Positions 7,269 to 16,035 of a stretch of DNA of 19,084 nucleotides are shown piece after piece. Location of the stretch: assembly GCA_050298695.1 (NCBI GenBank), contig JBNKUQ010000059.1:1-19084 (forward strand), read 5' to 3'. Both the position numbers and the translations under genes were made by a program. The DNA is from CANLBN01 sp050298695 (GTDB lineage Bacteria > Pseudomonadota > Gammaproteobacteria > Pseudomonadales > Cellvibrionaceae). The notes beneath the pieces are model-generated. The model was not told the DNA's origin, did no database searches, and saw only the letters and a list, made by a program, of their open reading frames with translations. Position 1 is the first letter of the stretch; each line of letters starts with the position of its first letter.

Positions 7269-7505
7269 ATGAAAAAACTAAAAGATGAAAAAGAACTCGT
7301 TAAAAAGGCAATAGCAGAGGGAGTAAAGTATGGAGAGGCTCGCGGCGTAGTAGAGTTTGAACCTACCGATTCAGCAAATGAAAAATTAGAATATATTTAT
7401 CGCTTACTTGTACATGACAAAGTGATTCAGCCCATTCCCGAAGAACAAGTTTCTCAAAAAAGTATTCGCCATAAGTTAGCCATATGGGCTTCTAAATTAA
7501 AATGA
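7269..7505 (+). CDS. DUF5062-like small protein
   Basis: 78 aa, charged and helical, with no membrane segment or signal. The pattern MKKLKDEKELVKKAIAEG, then GVVEFEPTDSANEKLEYIY, and the end RHKLAIWASKLK recalls the DUF5062 family of marine gammaproteobacteria, whose function is unknown. It starts 17 nt after panB with AAAGG upstream and is probably co-transcribed. Its last 9 nt overlap the end of the convergent outer-membrane gene (7497-7505). Confidence 0.7.
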   Translation: MKKLKDEKELVKKAIAEGVKYGEARGVVEFEPTDSANEKLEYIYRLLVHDKVIQPIPEEQVSQKSIRHKLAIWASKLK

Positions 7506-9152
7506 ACGCCTCACTCTGATAGAAACCTCAACACTAGAAAGATCATCATCGCCATCAAGAGGGCTGGCAAAATCGATATGTAAAACATTATGTGCCCCCT
7601 CTTCCCGACTGCCATTACGCGTACCGGAAAAACGCAAACCAAAACCGATATCCCTCAAGGTACCATCCTGAGTCTGTGGGCTAGCGCTGTTACCCCAAGC
7701 ACGACCATGATCATAAAACAGCACATAGCCCATATAAAACAAAGACAAGCACTCCCTTTGGCCATAAAAACGCTGCTCAATACTGGCCAGGTAACGCTTG
7801 TCTCCTGCTTGATACTGATCGGGGTAAGCTCGTAGACCGTATCCCCCTCCCGCAGACAGTGAGCGATCCGAAAATAAACGCAAGCCACGAGAACCTTTTA
7901 AGCCCACAAAGAATTGTCCATGCTTAAAATTTTTCCAGTGATAATCGATATCAGCATGAGTAACACCATTATAAATTTCACCGCTCTTATAAAAGCCACT
8001 TATTTGAGATGACAACTTCAGCAAAGAATTTTTACCTAAGACAATACCTTTTGCCACCCACCCTTGAGAGTATGCACTACCATCATATTCGGGGTATGGA
8101 GAATCAACGTAGCCTAGGCGTAATTGAGATTGCCAACCCAAATTAATATCTTCCACCCGATTAATTTGGTCAATATTTTCATAGCGAGAATATTGATTTT
8201 GAATATAATGGTGTTCCGTCCAAATAATATTAAACTCACGATCAGAGGGCGGTGCGATAATCACAGGCTCTGACTCCAGGGTAAAAAAATTATCTTTATA
8301 CTCGGTGTAACCAATATTCCAGCGATAAATATAATTTCGATCGCTCTTGCTCAGTCTAAAACCGTAAAACATCTCCGTTTTTTTGCTCAAATGCCGATAA
8401 CTATCAACCTGACGCCCCTTATCATAATAACCTTCTTGTCTATCGTGTTTTTCATAACTCACGCCACCGGCTTTTGGCGTTTCCAATGAAAAATAGGGCC
8501 GAATAAACGAAAAATACTCTCGTGAACCATCACTGTTATTTTCATAAGCCAGTCCTAAGCGTGTTTGATACCAACCCGTATTAGGGTCATAGTATTCAAA
8601 TAGTTCCCCTTGACGCTCGGCAGATTTGTTATAAGAAATTTCAAAAGATTTTCCATATCCCAAGAAATTAGAATCCTTAAAACCTACACTGTAATCATTT
8701 TCTCCTCCCGATCGCGAGAAACCTAGCTTAGGAACCAAGGTCCATACCTCATTAACATCAACACCAACTTCTACGCCTTCTTCGTTTTCACTGTCGAGGG
8801 TAACACTGGCGCTATTAAGGTAACGTCGTGTACGCAATATTCTTTCGCTTTCATATAAGAGATTTTCATCATAGGGAGAATTTTCCGAAAATAATAAGTC
8901 ATTCTTAATCACATCGATGTCTGTATTGATATGCAACTTATTAGCTAAGCGAAAAAGAAAATTGTTTTCTTTTGGGTTGGATTCATCAAAGATAGGATGA
9001 ATTCTAACATTTACTTTTTTAATAGTTTTATTTGAGGGGATCTCTGGCGCATCAGACTTTATCACTTTGGGATCAGGCGTATCCGAATGGCAAATACCGC
9101 TCAACATCAATATAGAGATGATAAAGATCAATATGTATTTACTACGCTTCAT
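7497..9152 (-). CDS. Omp85/BamA-TamA-type outer membrane protein with one POTRA domain
   Basis: 551 aa from ATG 9152 (the frame is open to 9215, but a signal peptide begins at MKRSKYILIFIISILML). After cleavage near CHS, a single POTRA-like domain occupies about residues 35-115 (IKKVNVRI..., YDENLLYESERILRTRRYL, VEVGVDVNEVWTLVPKL). The rest is beta-barrel: alternating aromatic/polar strands such as SVGFKDSNFLGYGKSFEISY and FVGLKGSRGLRLFSDRSLS. It holds the loop-6 signature of Omp85 proteins in the form GLRAYP (usual R-G-Y/F) near residue 440, and ends in an aromatic strand (VEVSIRVRRSF) suited to BAM recognition. One POTRA instead of three to five sets it apart from BamA and TamA. Substrate and function are unknown; it may insert or secrete proteins, or be a plain porin-like surface antigen. 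Confidence 0.8.
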   Translation of the reverse strand: MKRSKYILIFIISILMLSGICHSDTPDPKVIKSDAPEIPSNKTIKKVNVRIHPIFDESNPKENNFLFRLANKLHINTDIDVIKNDLLFSENSPYDENLLYESERILRTRRYLNSASVTLDSENEEGVEVGVDVNEVWTLVPKLGFSRSGGENDYSVGFKDSNFLGYGKSFEISYNKSAERQGELFEYYDPNTGWYQTRLGLAYENNSDGSREYFSFIRPYFSLETPKAGGVSYEKHDRQEGYYDKGRQVDSYRHLSKKTEMFYGFRLSKSDRNYIYRWNIGYTEYKDNFFTLESEPVIIAPPSDREFNIIWTEHHYIQNQYSRYENIDQINRVEDINLGWQSQLRLGYVDSPYPEYDGSAYSQGWVAKGIVLGKNSLLKLSSQISGFYKSGEIYNGVTHADIDYHWKNFKHGQFFVGLKGSRGLRLFSDRSLSAGGGYGLRAYPDQYQAGDKRYLASIEQRFYGQRECLSLFYMGYVLFYDHGRAWGNSASPQTQDGTLRDIGFGLRFSGTRNGSREEGAHNVLHIDFASPLDGDDDLSSVEVSIRVRRSF

Positions 9153-9256
9153 AAACCTAAAATAAGCCACGCATATTTTCCTGGAAAAAACAACGCATAC
9201 AGAAAGGCATTCCATACAAAAAGTATAGCCTAATATACAGAACTACTGAGATATTT

Positions 9257-9347
9257 AAAAAAAACACATCGTCATCCCCGCGATCTGCAACCGCTCCTGT
9301 GTTGTTCGAAGTATCCTACGTCCATGTAGGGCAAGGCGGAGATGACG
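9257..9347 (-). terminator. Long imperfect inverted repeat serving as polB terminator
   Basis: CGTCATCCCCGC (9270-9281) pairs with GCGGAGATGACG (9336-9347), 11 of 12 bases. On the minus strand the stem is followed by ATGTG and eight T (9264-9257). An inner hairpin CCTAC-GTCCAT-GTAGG lies within. It begins 24 bp after the polB stop codon. The layout (CCGC.TCCTG, then a TCCAT-loop hairpin) resembles the tandem unit at 11871-11966, so it may be a copy of a dispersed palindromic repeat used as a terminator. Confidence 0.65.
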
Positions 9348-9370
9348 ACTTAACTTTGTCAATAAGCCCT

Positions 9371-11758
9371 TTATATCAAGCCCATTTGTTGATTAACAAT
9401 GTCATCAAAAGAATCGTCAACAAAAAATAAAATACTATCCGCAATGGGTTTTAGCTGCTTATCAATATAATGTTGATAATCAATCTGACTTTGTCTACAC
9501 TCAACGGGCTCCGGTCCATTCAGTGTCAGCAGATACTCGATGGTATCACCCCGCCCCAATAGCGTTCCCGTTGACTGATGGAGAAAGCGAGCCGCTTTCA
9601 CATGCGGAGGATTGCTTTTTTTATATTCTCGCAAAGATCGTCGCAAACGCTTCTTGTAAATTAACTGATTATCTAAATCACCACGTAATAACTTATTCAC
9701 CAATAAGCGAATCATATCCTGGTAAGCTTCTTGTTTAAAAATTTTAAAATACAACTTTTTTTGAAACCCTTTAGCCAATTCAGTCCAATCTGTTCGCACT
9801 GTTTCCAAACCTTTGAAAACCAAGGTTTCCTGTATTTCTCCATTGATATTTTTATTAACAATACCTGCATAACGCTTTTTACTTCCCTCACTGGAACCGC
9901 GAATAGTTGGCATTAGAAAATGCGTGTAATGTGTCTCAAACTCGACTTCCAAGGCACTATCGATAGAAAATTCTTTTTTGAGCGTTTCCTGCCACCAATA
10001 ATTTAACGAGCCCGCTAACCGACGCCCCAGCTCATTAGGATTTTGCTGAAGATCCTCATTGCCCAACCAAATAAACAACGAATCTGTATCACCATAAATC
10101 ACCTCATAATCTTGCTCAACGATCCACGCTCGACTGCGTTGAATAATTTCATGCCCGCGTAAAGTAATAGAACTACAGACTCGCGGATCAAAGAAACGAC
10201 AGCCTGTCGAACCCAGCACCCCATAGAAAGAGTTCATAATAATTTTAATCGCCTGGGATAAAGGCTGATTATGGTTTAATTTAGCTTTTTCCCTAGCTTC
10301 CCATAACTCTGCAATTAGTTGAGGCAAAATGGCATTTTTACGCGCAAAGCGAGCACCATTAAAACCAGAAATCACATCTATCTCCGATAGTTTTTGCTGG
10401 TCAGCGGCCCAAAAGGCATAGGGGTCGATACAAAAAGTACGAATAATACTGGGGTATAGGCTTTTAAAATCGAGCACCAATACATTGCGATAAAGCCCCG
10501 GTTTGGAGCGCATTACGTAGCCTCCTGGGCTAATCACGGATGACTCTAACTCTCCTAAATTGGGGGCGACATACCCCTGGCGATGCAAACGAGGTAGATA
10601 GGCATAATCAAAACTGGCAACGGACCCTCCCACCCGATCTAATGGCAAACCCGTTAAGCGGGTACGCTCAATGGCAAAGTCGAGTAATTTTGTTTTCTCG
10701 AAAATGGCCCAGGTTAATTTACAATCTTGTAAGTTATATGCGGCAAGGGCGGGCTTATCTTGGTGAAATAACTGCGTAATTGCATATCCTCTATCATCCT
10801 CTTCAATTAATTTACTCTCACCCAATAATTCACTTGCCACTGCTTGCAAAGAAAAACGCTCAAATTGATAAAACGCCGTTTTTAACAATTCAATACCGTC
10901 TAGAACAATACGACCCGCAACGTAAGCATAACGGCGCTCGACCTTGCCGCTGACAGGATCAACATCCTCTCTCCAATTGACGCGTTGTTTTGCTCTACCT
11001 AAAACGAAAGGCACTTTTAATTCACGGCTAATCTTTTCCAATACCCATAAATCAAACTGCACCACATGCCAACCGATAATAATATCGGGGTCATATTCTT
11101 GAAGCCAACGTAAAAAATAGTGAAGGCAAAGACGAGCATGAGGATAGCGATTCAAGGTAAAACCTTGTGGGGTTTGCTCACTGGTATTTTCATTAACATC
11201 TTTATCTACCATAAAAACAATGGCATCTTGTTCGCTATACACAGCAATTGAATACAGCTGTGAAGCATCCATCGACGTTTCAATATCCAAGGCAATAACA
11301 TTTAGCGATGCATGATAATCCACCGCTTTAATCTTTTGAGACGTCACTGTGCGAAATTGATAAGCCGAGCTATCCCCACTTGTATCCACATCGAGACTCG
11401 CCGTAATAAAGCGTTCCATTAAAAATCGGTCGTGGGGTTTAATGTCATGCTCCCACAAGGTCACCTTGTGCTGCTCACAAAGCTGCTGAAATTCTCGTAG
11501 TTGTCGCTGTTGTGGGCTATAAAGCGCCATAACGCGGTCACCATAAAAGTTTTTTAAGGCGACAGGCTTGCAATCAAAAGTGGAAAAGAGGGAAAGAAGT
11601 GGTTGAATAACCGGAAGATCGGATTCACGAAAGAAACACACAGCGGATTGATGAGGAACCAACAAGCGTATAGGCCCCTCATCACTCGCCAACCAAATTT
11701 CAAGCTCTATGCCCTTTCGAGTATCCCGCCACTGCCTAGTGAGAATAAAACCCTTCAC
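9371..11758 (-). CDS. polB: DNA polymerase II (family B)
   Basis: 795 aa, SOS-type repair and lesion-bypass polymerase with proofreading. Exonuclease motifs: LDIETS (Exo I), YDPDIIIGWHVVQFDLW (Exo II), YNLQDCKLTW (Exo III). Polymerase motifs: LDFKSLYPSIIR (A), KIIMNSFYGVLGS (B), YGDTDSLF (C). The C-terminal QQMGLI matches the clamp-binding QLGLF-type tail. All catalytic Asp are present. The GTG start at 11758 is chosen because the homologous N-terminus is GFILTRQWRDT and because the sequence further upstream belongs to an inserted element; a 22-codon extension to a TTG at 11824 reads entirely through that element except for the target duplication and two codons. The gene ran directly after DUF2333 before the insertion. 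A LexA site is not evident to me. Confidence 0.95.
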   Translation of the reverse strand: MKGFILTRQWRDTRKGIELEIWLASDEGPIRLLVPHQSAVCFFRESDLPVIQPLLSLFSTFDCKPVALKNFYGDRVMALYSPQQRQLREFQQLCEQHKVTLWEHDIKPHDRFLMERFITASLDVDTSGDSSAYQFRTVTSQKIKAVDYHASLNVIALDIETSMDASQLYSIAVYSEQDAIVFMVDKDVNENTSEQTPQGFTLNRYPHARLCLHYFLRWLQEYDPDIIIGWHVVQFDLWVLEKISRELKVPFVLGRAKQRVNWREDVDPVSGKVERRYAYVAGRIVLDGIELLKTAFYQFERFSLQAVASELLGESKLIEEDDRGYAITQLFHQDKPALAAYNLQDCKLTWAIFEKTKLLDFAIERTRLTGLPLDRVGGSVASFDYAYLPRLHRQGYVAPNLGELESSVISPGGYVMRSKPGLYRNVLVLDFKSLYPSIIRTFCIDPYAFWAADQQKLSEIDVISGFNGARFARKNAILPQLIAELWEAREKAKLNHNQPLSQAIKIIMNSFYGVLGSTGCRFFDPRVCSSITLRGHEIIQRSRAWIVEQDYEVIYGDTDSLFIWLGNEDLQQNPNELGRRLAGSLNYWWQETLKKEFSIDSALEVEFETHYTHFLMPTIRGSSEGSKKRYAGIVNKNINGEIQETLVFKGLETVRTDWTELAKGFQKKLYFKIFKQEAYQDMIRLLVNKLLRGDLDNQLIYKKRLRRSLREYKKSNPPHVKAARFLHQSTGTLLGRGDTIEYLLTLNGPEPVECRQSQIDYQHYIDKQLKPIADSILFFVDDSFDDIVNQQMGLI

Positions 11759-11767
11759 TCCGCTAAA

Positions 11768-12023
11768 GGAACCTCTGAATAAGCATGGGAGAAATAGATC
11801 GAGATGAAAAATGGCTAAGATCAAAGCGCAAAACGCACGTAATAGTGAGGCTATTGCGAATTTTTGCTAAGCTTACCGCATCCTGCTCTCGCACCTTACC
11901 TGCTTCCATGCAGGTAAAGCTTACCGCATCCTGCTCTCGCGCCTTACCTGCTTCCATGCAGGTAACGCAGAGATTAGCCATTTTTCGTTTGAGCTGTTCG
12001 GTCATGACTTGTTCAGAGCTTCC
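11768..12023. mobile_element. 256-bp MITE-like element, IS5-like ends
   Basis: Terminal inverted repeats GGAACCTCTGAATAAG (11768-11783) and, complemented, GGAAGCTCTGAACAAG (12008-12023), 14 of 16 matching. A second inverted pair GAAAAATGGCTAA (11806-11818 and complement of 11974-11986) sits at nearly the same distance from each end. It is flanked by TAAA at 11764-11767 and 12024-12027, a 4-bp target duplication. The ends resemble IS5-family termini (GGAA...GAATAAG), and a 4-bp duplication fits that family; this family link is from memory. It has no transposase, so it is non-autonomous, and it lies between the DUF2333 stop and the polB start. An 80-aa open frame through it is a by-product of its internal repeat. 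Confidence 0.75.
11871..11966. repeat. Two 48-bp tandem repeats inside the MITE
   Basis: Copies at 11871-11918 and 11919-11966 differ at one internal base (A/G at the GC[A/G]CCTTACC site) and at the final base. Each carries the hairpin TTACCTGC-TTCCAT-GCAGGTAA (8-bp stem). Duplication of the core is recent, judging by the near identity. Confidence 0.9.
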
Positions 12024-12027
12024 TAAA

Positions 12028-13089
12028 CTAACCTTGAGTTAGCAGCTCTCGCAAGTCAATAATGGCCGCATGTGCACGTGAAATGTAAGAAGCCATAACC
12101 AGTGAGTGGTTAGCCAGCATCCCAAAGCCTCTACCATTCAGGATGATAAGACTATAAACCGTATCCTGTGTCGCTTCTAGTTCACGAATAATTTGCTGCA
12201 AACTCACCGTGGCATTTTTCTTTTCTAGCACTTCGGCAAAATCGTGCTCTACTGCTCTTAAAAAATGAATCAGTGCCCAAGTCGTGCCGCGCGCTTCATA
12301 AAAAACATCATCAATTTCTAGCCAAGGTGTTTTCACATCAAGCTCTTTCGCCACAGGTGTCGACTGAGTTGCATTTTCTTCCCCTGCTAAATCGGTATTC
12401 AAGCGACGCTTACCCACACTCGCACTCAAACGCTGGGACAAACTACCCAAGCGTTTCTCTACACTACCTAACCAAAACTCTAAATTATCGGCACGTGCAT
12501 AAAACTGTGCCGTTGGTTGAGCGGGGTCAACCAAGCGGGAATGGTAGGAATTCAGCTTTTGAATCGCTTCCTCGTAAACAGATTCGCTAGAAGGAAAGAC
12601 CCAACTTTCACTATCGAAATTAAAACGAGGCTCGGCAATGATTAAGTCGCGATCTTCTGTGGATTGCGACTGAGAACGGCTGAACACCTCACGGAAAGCT
12701 TTACTCATATCACGCACTTGAACCAACACACCGAATTCCCAATTGGGGATATTGTCCAACCACAAACCTGGAGGAAAGATATCATTACTGAGATAGCCAC
12801 CAGGCTTATTAATTAAGGTATCGGCGACAATAATAAGGCTCACCGTAGTGACACTACCGACTTTATCTGCAGCTATTGGCACTTTTACGCTGTTATTAGA
12901 ACCTTCCATTTGTTGCCAATAGAAAATGTCGGGCTCACTACTCCAATAAAACCCTATGACAATAGCAGCCAGCAAATAGCAAGCTAATAAACCAAAACCT
13001 ATACGCAATAATGGCGAACTATCGGAATACGTTTGGTTAGCGCTATCGCGGGTGCGAGAAAACCAGTTTTTAATCTTGGTGAAAATCAT
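12028..13089 (-). CDS. DUF2333 membrane-anchored protein
   Basis: 353 aa. The N-terminus is cytoplasmic and basic (KIKNWFSRTRDSA), one membrane span covers about residues 27-47 (LLRIGFGLLACYLLAAIVIGFYW), and a large presumably periplasmic domain contains GGYLSNDIFPPGLWLDNIPNWEFG and a helical C-terminus (WALIHFLRAVEHDFAEVL, GFGMLANHSLVMASYISRAHAAIIDLRELL). This pattern is characteristic of DUF2333, common in Pseudomonas relatives and of unknown function. ATG 13089 has only a weak SD. Its last codons (CAA GGT TAG) would have supplied an AAGG for polB before the MITE inserted. Confidence 0.85.
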   Translation of the reverse strand: MIFTKIKNWFSRTRDSANQTYSDSSPLLRIGFGLLACYLLAAIVIGFYWSSEPDIFYWQQMEGSNNSVKVPIAADKVGSVTTVSLIIVADTLINKPGGYLSNDIFPPGLWLDNIPNWEFGVLVQVRDMSKAFREVFSRSQSQSTEDRDLIIAEPRFNFDSESWVFPSSESVYEEAIQKLNSYHSRLVDPAQPTAQFYARADNLEFWLGSVEKRLGSLSQRLSASVGKRRLNTDLAGEENATQSTPVAKELDVKTPWLEIDDVFYEARGTTWALIHFLRAVEHDFAEVLEKKNATVSLQQIIRELEATQDTVYSLIILNGRGFGMLANHSLVMASYISRAHAAIIDLRELLTQG

Positions 13090-13099
13090 AACAACCCGT

Positions 13100-13141
13100 T
13101 CTTTATTGGCAAAATAGTGGTTTATCTTACTCTTTATTGGC
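13100..13141. repeat. 11-bp direct repeat between DUF2333 and yceH
   Basis: TCTTTATTGGC at 13100-13110 and again at 13131-13141, repeat period 31 bp (about three helical turns), in the divergent promoter region. It could be a paired binding site. Confidence 0.35.
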
Positions 13142-13249
13142 CTCTAAGTTAAGGCATAGCGCTCGATTAAGCCCACTCTAGAGGTTTCATGCAAGTTATT
13201 GCATAATCCTTACTATATTCATTCTCTCACCGTAACCGATAACAACAAT

Positions 13250-13921
13250 ATGATCGAACTATCACTCTATGAAACACGTATATTAGGCGTGCTCTTTGAA
13301 AAAGAGCGTACCACACCGGACCAATATCCCTTGTCATTAAATAGTCTAACAAATGGCTGCAATCAAAAAAGTAATCGAGAGCCCGTACTCAATTTAGACG
13401 AATCCACGGTACAGAGCACCCTCGATTCACTCATACAAAAAAGTTTAGTTTCTGAAGTCACGTTAAATGGTCGCATCCCCAAATACCGCCAACGCTTTGG
13501 CAACACGCAATTTAGTGAATATGATCTATCCCTCAAGGAACATAGTTTACTGAGTGTTTTATTTTTACGAGGCCCACAGACACCGGGAGAGTTGCGCACT
13601 CGTAGCCAACGCCTATGTGAATTCACCGATGTGCAAGAAGTGGAAAATGTACTAGAAGATTTATGCAAGCGAAGCGACCCCTATGTTGCTAAATTAGCGC
13701 GGGAGCCCGGCAAACGAGAGTCTCGCTACATGCATTTATTCAGCGGAGACGATTTCAGTCGTGCTGATGCCACTGAAACATATAACGCACCCAGTGAAGC
13801 ACCCAAACACTGCGAAGAATGTATGCTAAGAATTGAAGAGCTAGAAACAAAAATCGAACAAATGCAAAACGCTATCAAAGCCCTTCAAGAACAATGGGAT
13901 GATTTAAATGGTAATGGATAA
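13250..13921 (+). CDS. yceH: YceH family protein (DUF480)
   Basis: 223 aa; E. coli YceH is 215. Two winged-helix-like halves: MIELSLYETRILGVLFEKE...YPLSLNSLTNGCNQKSNREPV and LSLKEHSLLSVLFLRGPQTPGELRTRS, followed by VAKLAREPGKRESRYMHLF, the family signature. A C-terminal coiled coil (IEELETKIEQMQNAIKALQEQWDDL) is preceded by CEEC. The ATG at 13250 is preferred over an in-frame TTG at 13199, because the family begins MxxxLSxxExRxLGVL. The function is poorly known. It is divergent from DUF2333 and ends 4 bp before the convergent LapD-like gene. Confidence 0.92.
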   Translation: MIELSLYETRILGVLFEKERTTPDQYPLSLNSLTNGCNQKSNREPVLNLDESTVQSTLDSLIQKSLVSEVTLNGRIPKYRQRFGNTQFSEYDLSLKEHSLLSVLFLRGPQTPGELRTRSQRLCEFTDVQEVENVLEDLCKRSDPYVAKLAREPGKRESRYMHLFSGDDFSRADATETYNAPSEAPKHCEECMLRIEELETKIEQMQNAIKALQEQWDDLNGNG

Positions 13922-13925
13922 AAAC

Positions 13926-15890
13926 TTACCCAATAACAGGGTTCACCACCGGCCGCCCTAGCCAATAACCCTGTCCACCTTGAATACCTAGCTCGATAAG
14001 CTGCTGCCACTGCGCCTCGGTTTCAATACCCTCGGCCAAGACCAACACATCGCAGCTCTTCGCAATAGTGACTAACGATTTTACAAAAAACTGTGCATCT
14101 TTATCTTCCGTAATATGTTGGATAAAACAGCGATCAATTTTTAAATAATCCAGAGGCAAGCTCTGCATAAAAGCAAATTCTGAAGTACCACGCCCAAAAT
14201 GATGTAACGATAACTTCACGCCATAACGCTTGATAGTATCCGCGAATTGACGTACCCGGCTCTCGGAAATAGACAAACTATTCGCAGCTAGCTCAAAAAC
14301 AAGGCGTGATGCCAAGGCCGTATTAGCTTCTAAAATTTGTTCCAACTCAGACAAAAACACTTCGCTTTCTAAGGCTGCCGTAGAAATATTAATACACAAT
14401 TGATCAGGCAATGCTAAAGGCTGTTTTAATAATACCGAAATGACTTGCTCATCAAATGCGGGCATTAACTGCAGACGCATTGCCACAGGAATAAAATCGC
14501 TCGCTGGATAATCTTTTCCATTCATCGACAACTGCGTTAACACTTCGTTAAACAGTAAGCGCTTTTGTCCGCTTTCCAAAGACCAAACTGGCTGATAGCG
14601 AAAAGAAAAGGCTTTTTGTGCAAGAGCGGTATTGATTAAGTCCAACCATTCGCTACTGCTTAAAATAGGATGCTCTGATATCTGCGAAAATAGTTGCCAG
14701 TAGCAACCGCCCTGGTGTTCATTGCGCGCCTCATTTAACGCAGCATCGGCTGCCGCTAATAAATTGATACTCTGTGCCAAAGGCTGACTAAAATCAGCAA
14801 TATAAACCGCCCCTAGGAAAATAGGCTGTATTTTTTCTCCCCCCCATTCCATAGACTGTAAACTTCCGTAGATATGCGTCATTAACTCACGACCTTCACC
14901 TTCGCTCACTGCGGGAACAAAAATAGCAAAGTCAGCGCCAGTATGGCGAGAACATATAACATCGTGATAATCCGACAAACATTTATTTAAAAAAGATGAC
15001 ACCGATAGTAAATATTCATCCCCTTCCTGGCGGCCCTGACGTTGGTTAATCAACTGCAAATCGCCTACCTGGGTTAATAAAATCAGACCATTATTGGAGG
15101 TGCGCTCCGATACAATATAGGCTTGCAAGCGCTCATCAAAATCGTGACGATTGGATAAACCCGTCACAGGATCTGTTTTTAATTTTTGATGCAAACGGTC
15201 ATTAAGCTCAACCTGGTGCTCAAACATTACCTTGATTTTATCCACCATGCGATTAATTGCCACAACGACACTGCGTAACTCAGGTATCGACGGCAAAGAA
15301 GATTGCACCTTAAACTCCTTGCGAGAAATAGCATCGGCTTGCTCTTCTACCTGCTTCAAAGGCCGCAAGATAATTTTCAAAGCAATGCCTAACAAGCCAT
15401 AACACAGCACAATAGTAACGGCATAGAGCCAAAGCTGGTCTTTAAACGAACGCCATAAATCGCGATAAGCAAAACCTGGATGGCTGACAACACTCACCTC
15501 ACCTAATTGATACCAGCCAGAAGAAACACTAGCCACACCCCTAGGCTCTGCCAAATGTAACCAGCGCATAAACCACAGCGGCACACCCACCACTTGTAGC
15601 GGGTTTTCACGACGCACCAACTCCTTCCCCTCTAAATCGCGGTAGACAATGCTGCGGTAATAACCTCGATCGAAAATAACGTTAATCATGGATTCCACCT
15701 GAACAGTATCCCTCGCCAATGCCGCCTGGCTGATACTAAAACCCAATGAAGTCGCTGTATCCTGAGCATGCACTTCCAGCTGCTGATAAAGATTCTGTCG
15801 CGCGTTATATATGATCAAGACCGTATTTACCGCTAGCAGGGAAACGAGCAATAAAGAAACGGCTAAAATGAGTCGACGTTGTAAAGTCAT
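13926..15890 (-). CDS. lapD: LapD-like c-di-GMP receptor with degenerate GGDEF and EAL domains
   Basis: 654 aa (Pseudomonas LapD about 648). Order: membrane span (residues 6-28), periplasmic LapD_MoxY_N domain (HAQDTATSLGFSISQ, IFDRGYYRSIVYRDL, VPLWFMRW, SSGWYQLGEVSVVSHPGF), second span (about 152-172), HAMP, GGDEF, EAL. The GGDEF motif reads TGADF, so cyclase activity is lost. In the EAL domain, the family DDF metal site reads HHF (SLHHFGRGTSEF) and the EAL segment reads EVLTQL, so hydrolysis should be lost. LKIDRCFI, AEGIETE and QGYWLGRP remain, consistent with ligand binding. LapD with bound c-di-GMP holds the LapG protease and so keeps surface adhesins; the GW in the periplasmic loop fits the LapG-docking Trp. 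No lapG or adhesin gene is in the window. Confidence 0.82.
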   Translation of the reverse strand: MTLQRRLILAVSLLLVSLLAVNTVLIIYNARQNLYQQLEVHAQDTATSLGFSISQAALARDTVQVESMINVIFDRGYYRSIVYRDLEGKELVRRENPLQVVGVPLWFMRWLHLAEPRGVASVSSGWYQLGEVSVVSHPGFAYRDLWRSFKDQLWLYAVTIVLCYGLLGIALKIILRPLKQVEEQADAISRKEFKVQSSLPSIPELRSVVVAINRMVDKIKVMFEHQVELNDRLHQKLKTDPVTGLSNRHDFDERLQAYIVSERTSNNGLILLTQVGDLQLINQRQGRQEGDEYLLSVSSFLNKCLSDYHDVICSRHTGADFAIFVPAVSEGEGRELMTHIYGSLQSMEWGGEKIQPIFLGAVYIADFSQPLAQSINLLAAADAALNEARNEHQGGCYWQLFSQISEHPILSSSEWLDLINTALAQKAFSFRYQPVWSLESGQKRLLFNEVLTQLSMNGKDYPASDFIPVAMRLQLMPAFDEQVISVLLKQPLALPDQLCINISTAALESEVFLSELEQILEANTALASRLVFELAANSLSISESRVRQFADTIKRYGVKLSLHHFGRGTSEFAFMQSLPLDYLKIDRCFIQHITEDKDAQFFVKSLVTIAKSCDVLVLAEGIETEAQWQQLIELGIQGGQGYWLGRPVVNPVIG

Positions 15891-16035
15891 AATGTTATTT
15901 TTTAAAAAGCATCTGTATTAATATAGACAAAATTGCTCTGAACAATAGAAAATGTGGCATAAAAATATCTATAAGAGCCCCTAAAATATTGTTTTTGGTA
16001 ACATTTTTGTGAAAGAGTCTACATTTGGTATCAAA

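Noticed and set aside
11871..11966. CRISPR-like repeat pair
   Set aside because: Only two units, directly adjacent with no spacers, and inside an element with terminal inverted repeats.
11763..12005. 80-aa frame with a repeated CMEAGKxREQDAVS peptide
   Set aside because: It is produced by the 48-bp tandem repeat within the MITE, has no RBS, and its end extends just past the element's inverted repeat.
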